64,000 nucleotides of DNA from Geitlerinema sp. PCC 9228 (lineage in GTDB: Bacteria; Cyanobacteriota; Cyanobacteriia; Cyanobacteriales; PCC-9228): the NCBI RefSeq assembly GCF_001870905.1, contig NZ_LNDC01000140.1:1-64000 (forward strand), read 5' to 3'. This document shows, piece after piece, positions 16,970 through 25,562 of the stretch (positions within the stretch are counted from its first letter, which is position 1; each line of letters starts with the position of its first letter). The translations under genes and the position numbers were made by a program. The notes beneath the pieces are model-generated. The model was given only the letters and a program-made list of their open reading frames with translations. It was not told the DNA's origin and searched no databases.

Positions 16970-17278
16970 CTATACCATCCATTCCTGGGCACGTTCTCCC
17001 AGTTCAATGGGAATGCTCACCGCTTTGCCAGTGCGCGGACGTTCGCGGGTGGCTTCGATCGCTTCGACGGTTCGTTCGGTTGCTCCCCACGCCTGCAAGT
17101 ATTGGGCAACGGCGTTGAGATGTTCCATGTATTCCGATTCGGTTTTGGGAAAAGAGGCTTGTCCTAAATATTTCCACATAATTTGTAAGAATACTTTCCC
17201 CTGGGTGCGTCGCAGGCAAATATCGTAAGCACACCCCCATTTGTTTACCAAGAGTTGCCGCAACTGTTCTCCAGTCAT
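16970..17278 (-). CDS. DUF3067 family protein
   Basis: A 102-residue soluble protein with TGEQLRQLLVNKWGCAYD, LRRTQGKVFLQIMWKYLGQ and a C-terminal TRERPRTGKAVSIPIELG, the signature of DUF3067, found in cyanobacteria and plant plastids. Its function is not known to me. Its position next to petC-petA and a putative HLR1 site suggests a link to thylakoid electron transport, but this is only context. The ATG at 17278 is favoured by homology and a GGGGGC upstream; an ATG seven codons earlier (17299) is possible. Confidence 0.85.
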   Translation of the reverse strand: MTGEQLRQLLVNKWGCAYDICLRRTQGKVFLQIMWKYLGQASFPKTESEYMEHLNAVAQYLQAWGATERTVEAIEATRERPRTGKAVSIPIELGERAQEWMV

Positions 17279-17327
17279 ATTGCCCCCGATGATAAGCATA
17301 TTGATGTGCGAGATGTTGGTTTCTATA

Positions 17328-17345
17328 TTTACATATCTTTACATT
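17328..17345. promoter_or_regulatory. HLR1 (RpaB-binding) motif
   Basis: TTTACATA (17328-17335), two bases, then TTTACATT (17338-17345) fits every position of the published HLR1 consensus (G/T)TTACA(T/A)(T/A)-NN-(G/T)TTACA(T/A)(T/A), bound by the response regulator RpaB in cyanobacteria. It lies 50 bases upstream of the DUF3067 start, next to a minus-strand TATAGA, and about 350 bases upstream of petC. It could repress under low light or activate, depending on the distance to the true start sites. Confidence 0.6.
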
Positions 17346-17697
17346 ATGAGCCGCACCTAGAAAATGCCATAAAATGTCATAATATTTCATGAAGCCCCGT
17401 AAAGTTGAACGATCCCACCAAGGGCATCTCGGGCTTCTTAGCTAGAAACGTTGCCCGCGCAGCGATTCTAGAAAGGTTGCCGGAGCCATGCCGGAATCTG
17501 GTCAGGGGCAAGAAACCGTAAGAGTGCGCGGCCATTTATGGCTTTTTTTGGCGGTCCGTCCAACCGTGTCAGCCTGCCCCCTAGAAAGGCGATCGCTCCT
17601 TAGGGGAAGTGCAGGAAGGATTGATTAGCAAATGTTAATAAATCCAGGGCGAAAGATAGCACAAAATCGTTAAAACGGCAGCTAGAGATACGCAATC
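17346..17697 (+). promoter_or_regulatory. petC upstream region
   Basis: The gap between the HLR1 motif and petC has no gene. It contains an imperfect 15-base direct repeat, CTAGAAACGTTGCCC and CTAGAAAGGTTGCCG (about 17443 and 17468), of unknown meaning, and a HIP1 site near 17590. Confidence 0.3.
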
Positions 17698-18243
17698 ATG
17701 ACACAAGTTTCGGGAAATCCCGATGTCCCCGGCATGGGACGTCGCCAATTTATGAATTTTTTGGCATTTGGAGCAGTTACAGGAACGGCCTTGGGTGCTT
17801 TGTATCCGGTAGTTCGATACTTCGTACCTCCTCAAGCTGGCGGTCCGGGTGCTGGCACCACAGCCAAAGACGAACTCGGCAACGATGTGGTTGCTAGTGA
17901 TTTTCTCGCCAACCACCAACCAGACGAACGGATTCTCGTTCAGGGATTGAAGGGAGACCCTACCTATTTGGTGGTGGATAACGACCAAACTCTGAAAAAC
18001 TACGGATTGAACGCGGTTTGTACCCACTTGGGTTGCGTTGTCCCTTGGGAAGCCGCTCAGGACAAGTTTATTTGCCCTTGCCACGGTTCTCAGTACGACC
18101 GAGAAGGAAAAGTCATTCGCGGTCCCGCACCTTTATCCTTAGCTTTGGTTGATGTAGATGTCAATCAAGACGATAAAGTGGTTTTGCGGGATTGGGAAGA
18201 TACGGACTTTCGTACTGGCAAAGAACCCTGGTGGACTGCCTAA
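17698..18243 (+). CDS. petC: Cytochrome b6f Rieske iron-sulfur protein PetC
   Basis: The Rieske protein carries electrons from plastoquinol to cytochrome f in the thylakoid. The 181-residue product has an N-terminal twin-arginine-like [22 protein letters not shown] membrane anchor, a Gly-rich hinge (QAGGPGAG), and the two cluster-binding loops CTHLGC (residues 108-113) and CPCHGS (126-131), each with one Cys and one His ligand to the 2Fe-2S cluster and a disulfide Cys. PetA follows after 223 bases on the same strand, the usual petCA arrangement. Confidence 0.98.
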   Translation: MTQVSGNPDVPGMGRRQFMNFLAFGAVTGTALGALYPVVRYFVPPQAGGPGAGTTAKDELGNDVVASDFLANHQPDERILVQGLKGDPTYLVVDNDQTLKNYGLNAVCTHLGCVVPWEAAQDKFICPCHGSQYDREGKVIRGPAPLSLALVDVDVNQDDKVVLRDWEDTDFRTGKEPWWTA

Positions 18244-18466
18244 AGAAGGCAAGCCAAGCGTTCGATCGCGCTTTCAGGGAAACGTTCCCAAGGCGATCGA
18301 CGCTCTTGGTGGCTTTCTGATGATTGTTTTTCCGATCGACCCAATGGTTGCGGTCTGTGCCTCGGTCTAACCATCCCTGTGGGAAAAGGGTGCCGAGGTA
18401 GCGTTCATTTGTGCGCGCCACTGTCCCGTTCTCCTGTCGAATTCGCTGTTTCAACCGACAATACTG

Positions 18467-19447
18467 ATGAAAAACGTTTCCATGTCTGGGAATCTATCCG
18501 GCAAGGCGATCGCCAAACGCTTTCTGCTCGCGATCGCAGTGGTTGCTTCTTTGTTCGTAGCGGATGTAGCTACCAGTCAACCCGCCTCCGCTTATCCCTT
18601 TTGGGCCCAACAAGACTACGACGTACCGAGAGAACCCACCGGACGCATTGTCTGTGCCAACTGCCACCTGGCCGAAGCACCGGCCAAAGTAGAAGTTCCG
18701 CAATCGGTGACACCAGATACGGTGTTTGAAGCCGTTGTGGAAATTCCTTACGAAGAAGGAACCCAACAAATTCTCGGTGATGGCAGCAAAGGTCCCTTGA
18801 ATGTGGGTGCTGTTTTGATGCTGCCAGAAGGGTTCCAGATTGCTCCTAGCGATCGCCTCTCCGAAGAATTGGAAGAAAAAGTGGAAGGCATCTACTTCCA
18901 ACCCTACAGCGAAGACCAACAAAATATTGTCTTGGTGGGTCCCATTCCTGGAGAAGACTATCGCGAAATCACTTTCCCGGTCCTAGCTCCAGACCCCAAC
19001 ACCGAAAGAGACATTTATTTTGGTAAATATGCCGTTCACTTAGGTGCCAATCGCGGCCGCGGTCAACTTTACCCCGGCGGTGCCAAAAGCAATAATAATG
19101 TATTCAAATCTTCTGCTGCCGGCACAATTACCGCTATCAACGAGCCGGAATACGGCGGCTACGAAGTAACCATTGAAACCGCCGACGGCGACACCGTGGT
19201 CGATACCATTCCTGCGGGACCGGAGTTGATCGTTTCCGAAGGCCAGCAAGTGGAGTCTGAAGAAGCGTTAACCGAAAATCCCAACGTGGGTGGTTTTGGT
19301 CAAATGGACACGGAAATCGTCCTGCAAAGTCCAGCTCGTATCAAAGGCATGCTGGCCTTTTTCGCCATCGTGGTGGTGGCCCAAATCCTGCTGATTCTGA
19401 AGAAAAAACAGGTAGAAAAAGTGCAAATGGCAGAAATGAACTTCTAA
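18467..19447 (+). CDS. petA: Cytochrome f (apocytochrome f precursor)
   Basis: The 326-residue precursor of cytochrome f, the c-type haem subunit of cytochrome b6f that reduces plastocyanin or cytochrome c6. A signal peptide ends at SQPASA; the mature protein starts YPFWAQQ, whose Tyr amino group is the sixth haem ligand (residue 43); CANCH (63-67) binds haem covalently. A C-terminal anchor ([18 protein letters not shown]) is followed by [15 protein letters not shown]. The start at 18467 has no clear Shine-Dalgarno; an in-frame ATG at 18482 is a shorter option. A strong terminator follows. Confidence 0.98.
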   Translation: MKNVSMSGNLSGKAIAKRFLLAIAVVASLFVADVATSQPASAYPFWAQQDYDVPREPTGRIVCANCHLAEAPAKVEVPQSVTPDTVFEAVVEIPYEEGTQQILGDGSKGPLNVGAVLMLPEGFQIAPSDRLSEELEEKVEGIYFQPYSEDQQNIVLVGPIPGEDYREITFPVLAPDPNTERDIYFGKYAVHLGANRGRGQLYPGGAKSNNNVFKSSAAGTITAINEPEYGGYEVTIETADGDTVVDTIPAGPELIVSEGQQVESEEALTENPNVGGFGQMDTEIVLQSPARIKGMLAFFAIVVVAQILLILKKKQVEKVQMAEMNF

Positions 19448-19485
19448 ATTTTTGCTAGAAATACTACCATTTTTATACCTAGGTT

Positions 19486-19518
19486 AAGGAGGTTTTGATT
19501 TTGAACCTCCTTTTTTTT
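19486..19518 (+). terminator. Intrinsic terminator of petC-petA
   Basis: AAGGAGGTT (19486-19494) pairs with AACCTCCTT (19504-19512) across a 9-base loop and runs into eight T. This is a textbook rho-independent terminator 40 bases after the petA stop. Confidence 0.85.
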
Positions 19519-19555
19519 AACCAATTATTGATGTTGGCAAATAACGCATATAACC

Positions 19556-20398
19556 ATGCAAGAAAATACCATTGACGCTGGCGGACATACTTGGTTCTAT
19601 CGGGAAATCGATCCGAGTCCCAACAACCAAAGACCGCCGGTTTTGTTATTACACGGACTGCTTTCGCAAAGCTACACCTGGACAGAGGTTTTGCCAGAGC
19701 TAGAACAGCAACGATTTCGCGCGATCGCACCGGATTGGTTGGGATGCGGCAACTCAGATAAACCCCCCCGCTACGAATTCGCCTATACCCCCGACGCCTA
19801 CGTGGATGCTTTGTCGGCTTTTGTGGATGCGTTGGAACTGGAAACCGTTTCCTTGGTAGTACAGGGATTTTTGGCTTCCGTGGGACTGCAATATGCCTTG
19901 CGACATCCAGAGCGCATCGACTCGCTGACCGTTTTGAATACCCCAGTCGCCACCACCAGCAAACTACCTTGGAAAATCCAACAATTGGGAGTTCCCCTGG
20001 TGGGAGAAATGCTGACGCAAGACCCATTGGTGGTGGACCGGGTTTTGGAAAAAGGCAGCGGCTACGTTCTCCCCGATGGCGATTTGGACGTTTACCGGCG
20101 TCCTTTTCTGAAAGGTTCCGATGCCGGACGTTCCTTGTTTGCTATTGTTCGCAACCTACAGCTCAAAAAAGCACTCGCAGAAATTGCCGCCGGATTTTTC
20201 CATTGGGAAAAACCAACTTTGATTGCTTGGGGGACCAACGACCCCTGGTTGCCGGTGAGCCACGCAGAAGCACTGAAAAACAATATGAGTTCGGCCTTTT
20301 TGGTAAAATTGGATGCGGCCGGTCACTATCCCCAAGAACATTGGTCCGGGAAAGTTAATCAAGCGTTGCTGCCTTTTTTGGTACGAAAAGAGATTTAA
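19556..20398 (+). CDS. Alpha/beta hydrolase-fold protein without the usual nucleophile
   Basis: A 280-residue alpha/beta hydrolase related to haloalkane dehalogenases: oxyanion segment LLLHGLLSQSYTWTEVLPEL, DWLGCGNSDKP, acid-loop WGTNDPWLP and the histidine in DAAGHYPQEHW are all present. The nucleophile elbow reads SLVVQGFLASVGL; where dehalogenases have VVQDWGG and esterases have a GxSxG serine, this protein has Gly. It may be non-catalytic or use another residue. My recollection is that similar QGF elbows occur in cyanobacterial homologues, which would make this a conserved variant rather than a mutation. It is monocistronic behind the petA terminator. Confidence 0.8.
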   Translation: MQENTIDAGGHTWFYREIDPSPNNQRPPVLLLHGLLSQSYTWTEVLPELEQQRFRAIAPDWLGCGNSDKPPRYEFAYTPDAYVDALSAFVDALELETVSLVVQGFLASVGLQYALRHPERIDSLTVLNTPVATTSKLPWKIQQLGVPLVGEMLTQDPLVVDRVLEKGSGYVLPDGDLDVYRRPFLKGSDAGRSLFAIVRNLQLKKALAEIAAGFFHWEKPTLIAWGTNDPWLPVSHAEALKNNMSSAFLVKLDAAGHYPQEHWSGKVNQALLPFLVRKEI

Positions 20399-20544
20399 AA
20401 CTTGGCCAGCGATCGCCCTTTGGACACGAATTTTGAGGATGACCATGCGATCGCTTGCCACCTGCCTAACCAAAAGCCGTAGCAATGCTGGTTTGCCAGG
20501 CCAGTTTCTTTACCAATAACTGCGATTCGCTGTTCAGGGCAATG

Positions 20545-21054
20545 ATGAACATTAACTCTCGTTCTCGTTCTTTCCTATCGAGCCTTCTAGCTTTGCTAGC
20601 TGTATTTCTGGTTAGCTGTGGCGGTCCTGCCGATACAGCCGAACCTCCCACGTACAGCCAAGCAGAAATCGAAGATTTGCAGGTTTTGGCCGCAGAAGTC
20701 AGCGATTTCCGCGATCGCATGGAAAGCCGCCTGCAACCCGCTATTGAAAAACGACAGTGGTCGGAAGTGGATTCTTTCTTACACGGTCCTTTAGGCGCCC
20801 TGCGTCCGCAAATGAGCTATATTACCCGTCAGTTGCTCCCCTCAGACCAAGAAAAAGCCAAACCCATCACCAAAGACCTATTTCGACATTTAGAAGCGAT
20901 CGACGTAGCTGACGAAACTGGCAACTACCGCCAGGCCAAAGAAAACTATACAGCAGCTCTAGAAGATGTCAACGCATTTCTCCAGCTCATTCCCAAAACA
21001 GAAGCAACCGAAGCTTCCCAGCCAGAATCTGAAACTGCCGATGCAGCTTCGTAA
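20545..21054 (+). CDS. psbQ: Photosystem II lipoprotein PsbQ (CyanoQ)
   Basis: A 169-residue lipoprotein that binds the lumenal side of photosystem II near PsbO. The signal peptide (SFLSSLLALLAVFLVSC) ends in the lipobox VSCG; the mature part is a four-helix-type protein with VDSFLHGPLGALRPQMSYITRQLLP and LFRHLEAIDVADETGNYRQA, typical of cyanobacterial PsbQ. Two adjacent ATGs (20542, 20545) follow AGGG; spacing favours the second. The C-terminal tail is acidic and Ser/Thr/Glu-rich and probably flexible. Confidence 0.92.
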   Translation: MNINSRSRSFLSSLLALLAVFLVSCGGPADTAEPPTYSQAEIEDLQVLAAEVSDFRDRMESRLQPAIEKRQWSEVDSFLHGPLGALRPQMSYITRQLLPSDQEKAKPITKDLFRHLEAIDVADETGNYRQAKENYTAALEDVNAFLQLIPKTEATEASQPESETADAAS

Positions 21055-21160
21055 GGTCTAAAATTTTGGTTGCCTGCTGTTGGTAGACATGATGCGGCAG
21101 TAGGCAACCCTTTCATTTTTTCTTTTTCCCCTCGTTGGATATTTGGTAGCAATTGCTGGT

Positions 21161-22276
21161 ATGTCTCGGGTAGCCATTGTCGGTTGTGGCGTTGTGGGTG
21201 CCGCGATCGCTTACGAACTTAGCAAAATTCCCCATCTTTCCGTTACCGTTATCGACCCCCAACCCGCTCAAGCATCTACAGGAGCGGCATTGGGCATTTT
21301 GATGGGCGTCATTAGCCACAAAATCAAAGGTAAAGCTTGGCAGCGTCGCTGGGTCAGTTTGCAACGCTACGAAACCCTGATTCCAGAACTCGAATCCCAA
21401 ACCGGACAGCAGATTCCCTACAACCGCCAAGGATTGCTGAAAATTTATTTTACTCCAGAAGAACAAGAAAGTTGGGAAAACCTCGTCACCGTTCGCCAAT
21501 CCCAAAATATTCCTTTGGAACTGCTTTCTGCTAGGGATATAGAAAGCCGCTACCCACAACTCAATACCAACGCGATCGCTGGTGCCGTTTTTTCCCCACG
21601 CGATCGGCAAATTCATCCTAGCCGCCTCACCCAAACCTTAATGGAAGCCGCCAAACAAAATGGCGTTACCTTTCACATCGGCGTCGCAGCAACAGACTTT
21701 GACTGTACCACCGACCAACAAAACCGGAAAACCTGCACCAAAATTTGCACTTCTGGTGGCAGCATCGAGGAAATTTCCACAGACTGGCTGGTGGTTGCTG
21801 CCGGATTGGGGTCTACCCCTTTAACCCGCCATCTAGCCGCTACCACCGAAATTCACCCCGTTCTCGGACAAGCCATTCACCTACGATTATCTAACGCCGA
21901 TAGTTTAAGCCACGGCCAGCCAGAACCGGTCATTACCGGCGATGACATGCATATTGTCCCTTTAGGTTCTGGAGAATACTGGGTAGGAGCCACCGTAGAA
22001 TTTCCCGACGAAGCAGGAACTCCCCCAGAGGAAGACACGCAAAAGCTACAATTGGTCACCCAACAAGCCTTTGACCTTTGTCCGGAACTAGCCAACGCCA
22101 CCATTACCAACACCTGGTCCGGATTGCGACCCCGTCCGCAAGGTCGTCCAGCGCCCATCATTGAAAAACTCGCGGGATACAATAACGTTATCCTCGCCAC
22201 CGGCCACTACCGCAACGGCGTCCTACTTGCCCCAGCAACAGCGTTGGAAGTACGGGGATTGTTGGTGGGGGAATAA
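21161..22276 (+). CDS. FAD-dependent D-amino acid oxidase family protein (glycine oxidase-like)
   Basis: A 371-residue flavoprotein of the DAO family. The N-terminal dinucleotide-binding motif is VAIVGCGVVGAAIAYELS; WLVVAAGLGSTPL lies in the second FAD contact; and LRPRPQGRPAPIIE with LATGHYRNGVLLAPATA near the C-terminus resembles glycine oxidase ThiO, which supplies dehydroglycine for the thiazole of thiamine. In cyanobacteria ThiO is often fused to ThiG; here it is not, so the thiamine role is a possibility only. ATG 21161 is chosen because the FAD motif begins at residue 3. Confidence 0.85.
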   Translation: MSRVAIVGCGVVGAAIAYELSKIPHLSVTVIDPQPAQASTGAALGILMGVISHKIKGKAWQRRWVSLQRYETLIPELESQTGQQIPYNRQGLLKIYFTPEEQESWENLVTVRQSQNIPLELLSARDIESRYPQLNTNAIAGAVFSPRDRQIHPSRLTQTLMEAAKQNGVTFHIGVAATDFDCTTDQQNRKTCTKICTSGGSIEEISTDWLVVAAGLGSTPLTRHLAATTEIHPVLGQAIHLRLSNADSLSHGQPEPVITGDDMHIVPLGSGEYWVGATVEFPDEAGTPPEEDTQKLQLVTQQAFDLCPELANATITNTWSGLRPRPQGRPAPIIEKLAGYNNVILATGHYRNGVLLAPATALEVRGLLVGE

Positions 22277-22727
22277 GGAATAAGGTTCGACTACTCCCCG
22301 CGCTAAAGCGACGGGGATTCCCCGGAAGGATTTGGCGAACTTCCGCAAGACGGACTCTTAGACGAAGTCAAAGACGCCTCTCTGGGTTACCTGAAGGTTT
22401 CCCTTTGCTTTTTGTCGCCGTTCGCAGCTTCCATCACCCTGCCATTGCTGCAACTCGGTGCCGCCATGCGTATCGCGCTTTCGGTTGCCGGGGTCTCTCC
22501 GTGCTAGGGCGAATCGTCACGTATATGGATCGACTCTACTAAGTCACCTCAATTAGATCGCTGCGGCTAAAGCCGCCGAGTCGCTTTTGGTCCCCGTGCT
22601 AAAGCAACAGGGCTACCAAGCTCCCGATCTTTTTACGTGTGGGAGCGGCGGAGCGTGGGAGATATAATTGGTTGTTTTCTCCAATGCTCCGATGCCCCCA
22701 TGCCCGGACACTGCGACTTGCAAACAA
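22277..22727. mobile_element. Decayed IS200/IS605-type palindromic sequence
   Basis: No gene. The gap holds short hairpins typical of IS200/IS605-type ends: ACTCCCCGCGCTAAAGCG..GGGGATTCCC (22293-22322), a GCGGCTAAAGCCGC palindrome (about 22561-22576) and CCC-GTGCTAAAGCAACA-GGG (about 22594-22613). The first closely matches a sequence at 27433-27470. No transposase frame remains. Confidence 0.45.
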
Positions 22728-23678
22728 CTATCCACCACTACCGGCCGTACCTTTGCCAAAAAACTTCGGTGGTTCTTTGAGAGTGTAGACCGTAGTTTCC
22801 GCTGCGATCGCTTGGCGAATGTGTAGGGGAATCTGCAACATTCCCAACAACGTTACCCCATCCAACATGCGAAACCCACCTTTGGTTTGTTGTTGGAGTA
22901 GTTGGTCAGTAGCTTCCGGATGGGGACGGTCGGGAATATCAAGAGCCGACCCAACAATAAATCCCCAAGGAGCTGCATAGGTAGGAACGTGGCTGCTGTA
23001 GTTGCGGACGTTTTCAAAAACGGCTTTTACTGTATTGGTCAAGCGACAGTGTAGCTTTAATTCTCCCGGAGAAACCGGACCCGCCTGCACCACAAAATAA
23101 CCTTGCGGATGCAACGCTCGCCGTACCTTTTCAAAATATTCCTTGGTAAACAGTTGGAACGATGGTCCTTCTTCAATGGGGTCGGATAGATCGGAAATAA
23201 TAATATCCCACTGTTGTTCGGTATTGTCCAAATAGTGCAAAGCGTCGCCAATGACCAACTCACAACGGGGGTCGTCGAACGCACCTTGGTGCATTTCGCT
23301 TAAATGCTGGCGACAAGCTTCCACTACTTCACCGTCAATATCTACCATGACAACTCTTTCTACGGTATTCCACCGCAGAACTTCCCGAACGGTGGCTCCT
23401 TCTCCCCCTCCTAAAACCAAAACGTTGCGGGGAGAACCGTGAAAAATGGCGGCTGGATGGACTAGAGGTTCGTGGTAAAGGTACTCGTCTCCGGTACAAG
23501 ATTGCCATTTCCCATCCAATACCAAGGCTTTGCCGTATACGCCGGTTTCCACCACATACATATCTTGATATTGGGTTTTTTTGTAAGCCAAAACCCGAGA
23601 AATCCCGTGGGTGTATATGTCCCACGGGGTAATGTATTCGTTAATCCACAGATCGGCTGCTACTTCGCTACCTGCCAT
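22728..23678 (-). CDS. speE: Polyamine aminopropyltransferase (spermidine synthase)
   Basis: A 316-residue enzyme that transfers the aminopropyl group of decarboxylated S-adenosylmethionine to putrescine. Motifs are DMYVVETGVYGKALVLDGKWQ, DEYLYHEPLVHPA, LVLGGGEGATVREVLRW (cofactor), MVDIDGEV, GDALHYL and the catalytic Asp in ISDLSDP. The ATG at 23678 is certain from homology, but only about 21 native bases separate it from a transposon-derived repeat, so its promoter probably lies within or beyond that repeat. The aminopropyl acceptor is not certain from sequence. Confidence 0.92.
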   Translation of the reverse strand: MAGSEVAADLWINEYITPWDIYTHGISRVLAYKKTQYQDMYVVETGVYGKALVLDGKWQSCTGDEYLYHEPLVHPAAIFHGSPRNVLVLGGGEGATVREVLRWNTVERVVMVDIDGEVVEACRQHLSEMHQGAFDDPRCELVIGDALHYLDNTEQQWDIIISDLSDPIEEGPSFQLFTKEYFEKVRRALHPQGYFVVQAGPVSPGELKLHCRLTNTVKAVFENVRNYSSHVPTYAAPWGFIVGSALDIPDRPHPEATDQLLQQQTKGGFRMLDGVTLLGMLQIPLHIRQAIAAETTVYTLKEPPKFFGKGTAGSGG

Positions 23679-23699
23679 CCAACGCCCTCCTCATCACAT

Positions 23700-24091
23700 C
23701 AATCCTCGATACGTTTGGAAGCCCTGTCGCTTGAGCGCAGGGAGGAAAAACGAACGGCGACTAAAGTCGCCTTCCCCACCAAGGGGGAGAACGAAAAGAG
23801 GTACAGTTTACGTTCTTTCCGGTTCTAGCCGGCATCGCCTACCCTGTACGGCGTAAGGTTCGCCTCAGCAATGTTATCGGTCGGTACGATCCAACGCAGC
23901 ACTGTTTCCTTCTGGTTTAACTGTTTAACTGCTCGGTTCTAGAGCATGGGACTGGCGTCGCATCCCAAGGTAGGAACTTGAACACTTGCCGATAACGTAA
24001 CCCCCAAAGGGCTGAGGCTGGTCAGCTACCTAAAGATCGCCTAAAGATCGGAGGCACGAACCCCCGTCTCGCTACTGCGGGGTGCTGAGGG
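23700..24091 (+). mobile_element. Non-autonomous IS200/IS605-like 3'-end element (copy A)
   Basis: About 390 bases matching, in the opposite orientation, the sequence at 45898-46202. The left part reads RLEALSLERREEKRTAT in one frame and resembles the tail of TnpB; the right part has GGGCTGAGGCTGGTCAG and ends ACCCCCG..CGGGGTGCTGA. Relative to copy B it carries an extra 70 bases (about 23811-23880) and an 11-base tandem duplication (CTAAAGATCGC, about 24030-24050). This layout is that of a tnpB 3' end with its omega-RNA region, with the transposase lost. It lies immediately upstream of speE. Confidence 0.6.
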
Positions 24092-24261
24092 ATACGATGC
24101 GTAGGCACAACCTCACTAGCATATCATATCTGGGCTGGAGGGGAAAGATGGGGCGCGGAACAAGTGAAGCGTTTGGTGAAAAGAGTTGTCTACTAGTTGG
24201 TGTGATGGTGCGATGGCAATCAACAAACCTATCTGCCGTACTGCCAAAGAGCCTAAAAAAA

Positions 24262-24320
24262 GAAAAAACGCCCAGAGACTGGGCGCTGCCATCAGGGTGC
24301 ATCTACTAATAGGTACTATA
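24262..24320 (-). ncRNA. Candidate small RNA, copy 1
   Basis: On the minus strand, TTGCAG and TATAGT (24315-24320) form a promoter-like pair 18 bases apart; transcription would begin near 24308, pass through GATGCACCCTGATGGCAG and end in the hairpin CGCCCAG-TCT-CTGGGCG followed by six T (down to 24263). The RNA would be about 45 bases. The core is identical over 27 bases to copy 2 at 25529-25555. It also contains ATGCACCCTGATGGC, a possible start codon. Confidence 0.5.
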
Positions 24321-24443
24321 GCAATGAGGGGTCAGACCCTGCAAGTAGTTTTACAAAATTTTATATTTTGGATTGGTTGGGTTGGCCTGTCATATGCAGG
24401 TAAGTATGGGGAAAATGGGGAAAGTAGTTTTTAGAAAATCCCT

Positions 24444-25481
24444 ATGAAATACAACCAACTTGGGTCTAGCAATCTCCAGGTATCGGAAATTTGCCTGGGA
24501 ACGATGACCTTTGGCGAACAAAACACCGTAGAGGACGCTCACCAGCAGTTGGATTTGGCTGTGGATGCGGGAATTAATTTTATTGATGCGGCGGAAATGT
24601 ACCCGGTTCCCGCCAAAGCTGAAACTCAAGGACGAACGGAAACCTATATTGGGAAATGGTTGTCGCGACAGCAACGCGCAAGCTTGATTGTCGCCACCAA
24701 AGTTTCCGGACCCACCGCCAGGTTGCCTTGGATTCGCGGTAAAGACAGAAGGCTCGATCGCCGCAATATCGAACAGGCAGTCAATGACAGCTTGCAGCGG
24801 TTGCAAACGGATTACATCGATCTGTACCAAATTCACTGGCCGGACCGATACGTGCCTAAATTTGGTCGGGTGGAATTCGACCCCAGACAAGATTGGGAAA
24901 GCGTCCCCATTGCCGAACAGTTAGAAGTGTTGGCCGATTTGGTGAAGGCTGGCAAAATCCGCTACATTGGTTTGAGCAACGAAACCCCTTGGGGAATCTG
25001 TCAGTTTTCCCACCTCGCCGACCGTTTGAATTTACCGAAAATTGTTTCCATCCAAAATGCCTACAGTTTGGTCAATCGGGTTTTTGATGGTGCTTTGGCC
25101 GAAGCTAGCTACCACGAAAACGTACCGCTGCTGGCTTACAGTCCTTTGGCCTTCGGTCATTTAACGGGAAAATATTTGCAGCAAACCCCTGCTAACTCTC
25201 GTATTGGCAAGTTTCCCGAGTTTGGCGGTCGCTACCAAAATCCCAATCTGCAAAAAGCGGTGGCGGAATATGTAGAGCTGGCCAAAAAATATAATGTTTC
25301 GCCGGCGGTTCTGGCTCTGGCTTTCGTGCGATCGCGCTGGTTCGTTGCCAGTACCATTATTGGTGCGACCACGTTAGAACAGTTGCGGGAGAATTTATCG
25401 AGCCTGGATGTGGAGATAACTCCTGAAATGCTGGAGGATATTAACGACGTGCACAACCGCCTTCCCAATCCCGCTCCTTAA
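24444..25481 (+). CDS. Aldo/keto reductase (Tas-like)
   Basis: A 345-residue NADPH-dependent aldo/keto reductase. The catalytic tetrad is visible as Asp and Tyr in FIDAAEMYP, Lys in VATKVSG and His in IHWPDR; IGLSNETPWG and the C-terminal STIIGATTLEQLREN bind the cofactor. The extended length and MTFGEQN/AEMYPVPAKAETQGRTE resemble E. coli Tas. The substrate is unknown. The gene is flanked on both sides by copies of the same minus-strand small-RNA-like element, which is unusual. Confidence 0.9.
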   Translation: MKYNQLGSSNLQVSEICLGTMTFGEQNTVEDAHQQLDLAVDAGINFIDAAEMYPVPAKAETQGRTETYIGKWLSRQQRASLIVATKVSGPTARLPWIRGKDRRLDRRNIEQAVNDSLQRLQTDYIDLYQIHWPDRYVPKFGRVEFDPRQDWESVPIAEQLEVLADLVKAGKIRYIGLSNETPWGICQFSHLADRLNLPKIVSIQNAYSLVNRVFDGALAEASYHENVPLLAYSPLAFGHLTGKYLQQTPANSRIGKFPEFGGRYQNPNLQKAVAEYVELAKKYNVSPAVLALAFVRSRWFVASTIIGATTLEQLRENLSSLDVEITPEMLEDINDVHNRLPNPAP

Positions 25482-25506
25482 ATTGGCATCTAGCGATCGC
25501 TGCCAA

Positions 25507-25562
25507 ACAAAAAAACGCCCAGAAAGTACTGGGCGCTGCCATCAGGGTGCATCTATATTCTA
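25507..25562 (-). ncRNA. Candidate small RNA, copy 2
   Basis: Same architecture as copy 1: a minus-strand TTTAAC (25580-25585) and TAGAAT (25557-25562) 17 bases apart, then GATGCACCCTGATGGCAG, then CGCCCAG stem sequence (25516-25522 with 25529-25535) with loop changed from three to six bases, and a seven-base T run with one interruption. Stem conserved, loop variable, terminator conserved: this argues for a selected RNA. Confidence 0.5.

Noticed and set aside
24072-24302. Minus-strand 76-codon frame starting MHPDGSAQSLG
   Set aside because: It begins in the small-RNA-like core and runs through a terminator T-run into the transposon repeat; only the first few codons are shared with the second copy, so it is not a conserved protein.
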